This document shows, piece by piece, positions 42,291 through 45,872 of a stretch of DNA of 45,872 nucleotides. This stretch comes from Bacillota bacterium. GTDB taxonomy: Bacteria; Bacillota; Clostridia; Peptostreptococcales; Anaerovoracaceae. Made by a program: the position numbers and the translations under genes. How positions within the stretch are numbered: position 1 is the stretch's first letter; each line of letters begins with the position of its first letter. Below the pieces are notes generated by a model. The model was given only the letters and a program-made list of their open reading frames with translations, was not told where the DNA came from and made no database searches. Location: contig JAFRKJ010000061.1 in the NCBI GenBank assembly GCA_017431785.1, forward strand, positions 1-45,872, given 5' to 3'.

Positions 42291-42391
42291 GTCTTAGGGT
42301 CTCCCTAAAGTGTGTTTTTCGTTTTTACGGAAAAAGGCTTTGCTTGCTATTACGACTAAGCGTCTCTTAAATCGTCTAAATAAAGTCTAAG
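42291..42391. repeat. GTCTWA repeats and palindrome upstream of int
   Basis: GTCT units begin at 42362, 42374 and 42385, 11-12 bases apart (GTCTCTTAA, GTCTAAATA, GTCTAAGGG). A palindrome TTAGGG-TCT-CCCTAA lies at 42294-42308, with another GTCTTA at 42291. The same motif occurs before the next gene. Integrase arm sites, an excisionase or a repressor site are options. Confidence 0.55.
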
Positions 42392-42400
42392 GGTCATCAG

Positions 42401-43555
42401 TTAGGGCATCTCGAACATGCCTTCCAGAAGACCGTTAAGGTCATCCAGTGACGCAAATGACGATGATGACGATGGATTATCTGCCGTATAAATATCGCCG
42501 TCATAAGCGTCACTATCGTCATTTTTCTCTGCGCATTCTTTGTTTTGTTTAGCGTTTCCCGCATGTGCTGGCGTATAAATGAAGGTCCTTTCGCGGCGTC
42601 CCGAGGATCTTTTGGAAGAAATCTTGATACATTCCGGTGCGAAGACTTCGTAGTAAAACTTCGTTATGCTGGCACTGAATGCATTCGCTGCCATCTCTTT
42701 TTCACCGATCTCTTCGAGCAGTTCCGAGGCGGTGCCGGTCCATTTATGACATTGTTTGATGTACTCAACGACCCGGTAAAGGCAGTCAGGGATGCGTTCC
42801 TTGGCGATTTCTTCTTCGGTTTTTTCCTGCACAAGTTCCCATCTTGGGTGAACAAAACGCAGAATCATTTCCTTCTGCTGTACGTCTCTTCCGGTTAGGA
42901 CCAGCTTTGCGTTGGGGCTGCTGCGATCCTTTTGAAGGACCAAAATGGTGTCTGCTGTGCCGCTGATCGCGGTCGATCCAGAGATCTCATTGAGTGGATC
43001 TGTCCTGTCCTTCATCTTCCGAAGGTGGTGCACCAGGACGATTGCGATGCCATATCGGTCTGCAAACTTTTTCAGTTTTGAGAGTTCTCCATCGTCCCGT
43101 TCATACTGATTGACACTCGATTTACCACTGCCTCCGCCGCGAATCTTCTGCAAAGTATCTACGATTACCAATTTGATCTTGGGGTTTTGTTCCAGGATCT
43201 CTCGCAGCGATGTTTGGAAGCCGGCATCTGTTTTGGGGCATGTTTTGACGAAGTGCAGATGCTCGGAAGGCGCTTCAGCCAGGTCGAGCAGTCTTGCCTG
43301 CAGACGTTCTTCTGTGTCTTCCAGTGCGCAGTACAGAACGCCACACTGCACTGTTTCCTTCCCGAAAAAAGGCCTGCCGGAAGAGACAGCCAGTGCAATG
43401 TCCAGCATCATCCAGCTCTTTCCGGACTTTGGCGCGCCGGCAAGGATGGTCAATCCGAGCGGGATCAGCCCGTCCACGATGTGCTTGGATCTAGTATGAT
43501 CAAGGGGCTGGAAGAACAGATCTTCTGCGCTGATCAGTTTCATATCGTGACTCAT
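42401..43555 (-). CDS. RepA-like AAA ATPase
   Basis: A 384-residue ATPase of the RecA-like RepA/AAA_25 group. Walker A is AGAPKSGKSWMM near residue 40, Walker B LVIVDTLQKI, followed by GSTAISGTADTILVL. Such proteins are replicative helicases or primase partners in plasmids, phages and ICEs. The C-terminal tail is Ser/Asp-rich. AAGGAGG precedes the ATG. It suggests the island can replicate or unwind its own DNA. Confidence 0.87.
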   Translation of the reverse strand: MSHDMKLISAEDLFFQPLDHTRSKHIVDGLIPLGLTILAGAPKSGKSWMMLDIALAVSSGRPFFGKETVQCGVLYCALEDTEERLQARLLDLAEAPSEHLHFVKTCPKTDAGFQTSLREILEQNPKIKLVIVDTLQKIRGGGSGKSSVNQYERDDGELSKLKKFADRYGIAIVLVHHLRKMKDRTDPLNEISGSTAISGTADTILVLQKDRSSPNAKLVLTGRDVQQKEMILRFVHPRWELVQEKTEEEIAKERIPDCLYRVVEYIKQCHKWTGTASELLEEIGEKEMAANAFSASITKFYYEVFAPECIKISSKRSSGRRERTFIYTPAHAGNAKQNKECAEKNDDSDAYDGDIYTADNPSSSSSFASLDDLNGLLEGMFEMP

Positions 43556-43610
43556 ATGTAGGTCCTCCTTTTAAATGTCCTTTCATAGATGAGCCAGGAG
43601 GCCTCTAAGT

Positions 43611-43627
43611 GTCTTAAAACTGTCTTA
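43611..43627. repeat. GTCTTA direct repeats before the ATPase gene
   Basis: GTCTTA at 43611 and 43622 are 11 bases apart, one helical turn, as upstream of int. Flanking CTAAG and CTTAG (43604-43608 and 43624-43628) add dyad symmetry. Confidence 0.5.
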
Positions 43628-43636
43628 GTGCAAGAC

Positions 43637-43668
43637 AAAAAAATCCCTTCTGCCAAAAAGCAGAAGGG
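43637..43668 (-). terminator. Terminator of the DUF1653-like gene
   Basis: On the minus strand CCCTTCTGC and GCAGAAGGG pair perfectly around TTTTTG (43668-43645), then a run of T. It ends transcription 20 bases after the gene at 43689. Confidence 0.92.
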
Positions 43669-43688
43669 GACGTTTAAGATAGCTATCG

Positions 43689-44411
43689 TTATTCGAAATC
43701 CTCTTTTTTGGCCTGCGATAAGCGAGAAATTTGATCTGCCTCATCGCGGCTTTTTAGCTGTTCTGCCAGCAGTGCATAGACCTTTTTTTGCCGGTGTTCA
43801 ACACTGCCGCGGCTCATCTTATGATCAACTGCATACTTGCGGATCGACTTTCTTTCCCAAAACCGCTCTTCGCAAAAGCTTTTGTGATCGCATAGTACTG
43901 TGCCTAGGCATTGCTGCAGGAAGAGCAGATCTTCCTGCAGCATCAGAAATTGTTCTCTGCCAAGTACGCCGACAAACTTCTTTGCCTCAACGCAGAGCTT
44001 GTATTTTCTATAATCTTCCCTGTAGTTATTGAGCATATCTTTAGCATAGCTTTCGTAGGATACCGATGTTCGATATATACGCACTTGCGTTCCAGTCCGT
44101 TCATTATAGGGGTCTTTGCGTATAGGTCCACGCAAATCGTCATTTTCCAGGGTGTCAATCAGCGAATCACCAATGATATAGTTTCTTCGTCTGAACTTCG
44201 CTCTCCTTTTCCCATCGACTTCAACCATCTCGCAAAAGGATCGTTTAGTCATGCATTTGTAAACGCGTTCATTTGCCCACGGAGAGTCCTTGTACAGGAC
44301 CATCATTTCGCCTGTATCCTCATCCGGAACGACCATCACCACATATATCCATTTGTCGTCATATCGCAGGTAATGCCCGGCATATACGCGCTTGTCCTTT
44401 ACTTCTTTCAT
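43689..44411 (-). CDS. Island protein with DUF1653-like and HTH-like parts
   Basis: A 240-residue protein of unknown function. Residues 8-70 resemble DUF1653 (VYAGHYLRYDDKWIYVVMVV, MVLYKDS, CEMVEVDGKRRAKFR). The C-terminal 70 residues look like a sigma region 4 / ArpU-type helix-turn-helix (SIRKYAVDHKMSRGSVEHRQ). It may be a late regulator of the island; this is inference. Weak AAGG ribosome site. Confidence 0.7.
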   Translation of the reverse strand: MKEVKDKRVYAGHYLRYDDKWIYVVMVVPDEDTGEMMVLYKDSPWANERVYKCMTKRSFCEMVEVDGKRRAKFRRRNYIIGDSLIDTLENDDLRGPIRKDPYNERTGTQVRIYRTSVSYESYAKDMLNNYREDYRKYKLCVEAKKFVGVLGREQFLMLQEDLLFLQQCLGTVLCDHKSFCEERFWERKSIRKYAVDHKMSRGSVEHRQKKVYALLAEQLKSRDEADQISRLSQAKKEDFE

Positions 44412-44560
44412 GGTTACTGCCTTAAAGACTGTGCTGCTGTTGTAGATTTATCTATAAAAACATCAAGTGGATGCATAGTGCACTCACAAAATGTAATTAT
44501 ATTTTAACGAAAAGAACATGTGTTCGTCAATTGATTTGTTATTGGCTTGATAAGATACTG
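44412..44560. other. AT-rich gap with possible promoter
   Basis: The 149 bases contain TATAAT on the minus strand (44501-44496) that may serve the 44411 gene, without a clear -35. No gene or RNA is recognised. Confidence 0.4.
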
Positions 44561-44860
44561 CTACTGATGAAGAGTGACAACCTCATCTAGTTGTACTAAA
44601 AACGCACCGATTCTGCTCTGTTCTTCTGCACCGGGGATTGCTATTTCCTGATCATACAAACTTTCCCAATCGATGTTTTTCCTGCACAAACTGGCGCCAA
44701 CTGTAGTCGCTCTGTCGAAAAACCGTTTTGCTTCATCGCGTTTAATCCAAGTTGCTAAGAACTCTGGAGAACAACCAACGATGTGATAAGTCTTGTAAGC
44801 TGGTGAAATAATCCCGTGTTCAAAGCGAAAATTCACATTGGCATTGCCTAGATGAAGATT
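44561..44860 (-). pseudogene. hsdS: HsdS fragment (type I specificity subunit)
   Basis: The minus strand encodes the second part of a specificity subunit half: NVNFRFEHGIISPAYKTYHI, then the conserved run ending IGAFLVQLDEVVTLHQ. A stop follows LHQ, exactly where intact proteins continue RKL. No start or N-terminal target domain is present; the frame stays open to 44962 but without HsdS similarity. It is a remnant or a silent swap cassette. Confidence 0.8.
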
Positions 44861-45872
44861 CTGTGCAGAACAGAAATGTACATGGCGAAGATCCTGGTGA
44901 ACGATGGTATCACTTACGATGAAGCATTCACGGATGACGAGTATCGTCCCGTGGTCGAGCAATGGTCACTTGACCATCTGGGGTATATCATACGTCCGGA
45001 AAACCTTTTCCGCAATTTGATAAGAAAGATCGTTAGATTTGAGAGTGACGCGGACAAATTCAGCATTGAAGACTTTGAGAAAGCCGTCAGCGAGTTGATC
45101 GGCTCCACTATGGGGCATGAGTCAAACAAGGCTTTTGACGGATTGTTCAATGATATGCGTCTTCAGGATCCGGACCTCGGTGATACCGTCTCCGATCGAA
45201 CTGATTTGATCAGCAGGGTCATGACACGTGTTAATGACATCGATTTTGATCTTAAGGATTCTCAGTTCGATGTGCTTGGTACAGCATACATGATATTGAT
45301 TGGATTGTTTGCTTCGGATGCCGGGAAAAAAGGTGGCGAATTCTTCACACCTGCAGGGCCGTCCAAGCTGTGCGCAACCTTGGCTGCTATCGGACTGGAC
45401 GAAGCAAAGACTGTTGGAGACTGTACCTGCGGTTCTGCTTCAATGCTGCTTGAAGTACAGAAGCATCTGTCGAAACAGAGAGTCGGACATTTCTACGGGC
45501 AGGAACTCAATGCTTCCACTTACAATATGGCGCGTATGAATATGATCATGCATGGCGTTAACTGGTCGAACTTTGATATTTATAAGGGCGACACTCTGAA
45601 GGATGACATGTATGGTGATGTAAAGATGACCGTACAGGTATGTAATCCACCGTATTCCCTCAAGTGGTCAGCGGATCCAAAATTTGAGGATGCCCCGAGA
45701 TATTCCGGTGCAGGGAAACTAGCTCCGAAGAGCCATGCGGACTTTGCTTTCTTAGAGCATATGGTCTATCACATGGATGATAGTGATGGCCGTATTGCTG
45801 TGCTGCTCCACCATGGTGTGCTGTTCCGCGGCGGCGCCGAGGAAGCGATTCGTAAGTATATCGGGAAGGATC
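44852..45872 (+). CDS. hsdM: HsdM, type I restriction-modification methylase (5' truncated, runs off window)
   Basis: An uninterrupted frame from ATG 44852 to the window end encodes an N6-adenine methylase. Present are YIIRPENLF, the conserved DVLGTAYMILIGLFASDAGK with GGEFFTPAGPSK, SAM motif DCTCGSASML, GQELNASTYNMARMNMIMHG and catalytic VCNPPYSL. The first 80-100 residues of normal HsdM are missing; a stop at 44849 marks the break, beside the inverted hsdS fragment. So the gene is probably defective or caught in an inverted state. ATG 44882 is another possible start. Confidence 0.85.
   Translation, partial: MKILCRTEMYMAKILVNDGITYDEAFTDDEYRPVVEQWSLDHLGYIIRPENLFRNLIRKIVRFESDADKFSIEDFEKAVSELIGSTMGHESNKAFDGLFNDMRLQDPDLGDTVSDRTDLISRVMTRVNDIDFDLKDSQFDVLGTAYMILIGLFASDAGKKGGEFFTPAGPSKLCATLAAIGLDEAKTVGDCTCGSASMLLEVQKHLSKQRVGHFYGQELNASTYNMARMNMIMHGVNWSNFDIYKGDTLKDDMYGDVKMTVQVCNPPYSLKWSADPKFEDAPRYSGAGKLAPKSHADFAFLEHMVYHMDDSDGRIAVLLHHGVLFRGGAEEAIRKYIGKD

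Noticed and set aside
1-45872. CRISPR arrays, rRNA genes or insertion sequences
   Set aside because: No regularly spaced repeats, rRNA sequence or transposase frame was seen.

Overview
The window reads as chromosomal DNA of an anaerobic Clostridia member. The supporting features are a FabK-type fatty-acid operon with Shine-Dalgarno-led overlapping genes, an NSS transporter with a MetS-type small subunit, [NiFe]-hydrogenase maturation genes, a corrinoid methionine synthase without reactivation domain, and a phenylacetate-CoA-ligase/ACT pair. An amino-acid-using relative of the Anaerovoracaceae/Peptostreptococcales is plausible, but I cannot name a species from sequence alone.

Layout. 1-145 is the 3' end of tuf. 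233-1711 (-) is a zinc-ribbon membrane protein. 1819-4188 is hypF. 4189-10560 is a complete elongation-type FASII operon: acpP, fabK, fabD, fabG, fabF, fabZ, a second fabF-like gene and a terminal MarR regulator. 10609-11982 (-) is a stand-alone tryptophan synthase beta chain (TrpB2) behind a 430-base leader. 12497-14036 holds an EamA transporter and thiamine pyrophosphokinase. 14067-17674 is an operon of an SSS-family symporter, an arylacetate-CoA ligase and a double-ACT protein. 17679-17896 is a large nested inverted repeat. Then come hypA (-), an NSS transporter with small subunit, ybaK-hypCDE, deoC (-), a metF-containing cluster, a HerA-like ATPase, metH, glnA, an MFS carrier, a sirtuin-TerC-MntP manganese-type operon, an Fe-alcohol dehydrogenase, a DDAH-like hydrolase and tRNA-Ala(CGC). 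From about 40860 to the end is a mobile island beside the tRNA: tyrosine integrase, RepA-like ATPase, a DUF1653-like/HTH protein, and broken type I restriction genes.

The main discovery candidate is a pair of classical ribosome-mediated attenuators that standard ORF calling misses. One leader peptide (12326-12388, - strand) carries tandem Trp codons and precedes an intrinsic terminator in front of trpB2. The other (14147-14245, + strand) has seven Tyr/Phe codons within eight and precedes a terminator in front of the SSS-paaK-ACT operon. For both, alternative pairings consistent with antitermination can be drawn by eye. Together they suggest a scavenging regulon that makes aromatic amino acids from precursors in the environment: indole to Trp, and arylacetates via aryl-CoA to Phe/Tyr, switched on when the matching tRNAs are uncharged.

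A second window-wide pattern is that five genes without a Shine-Dalgarno sequence (zinc-ribbon gene, hypF, EamA, hypA, GNAT) each have a -10 element ending 6-9 bases before the ATG, suggesting leaderless mRNAs.
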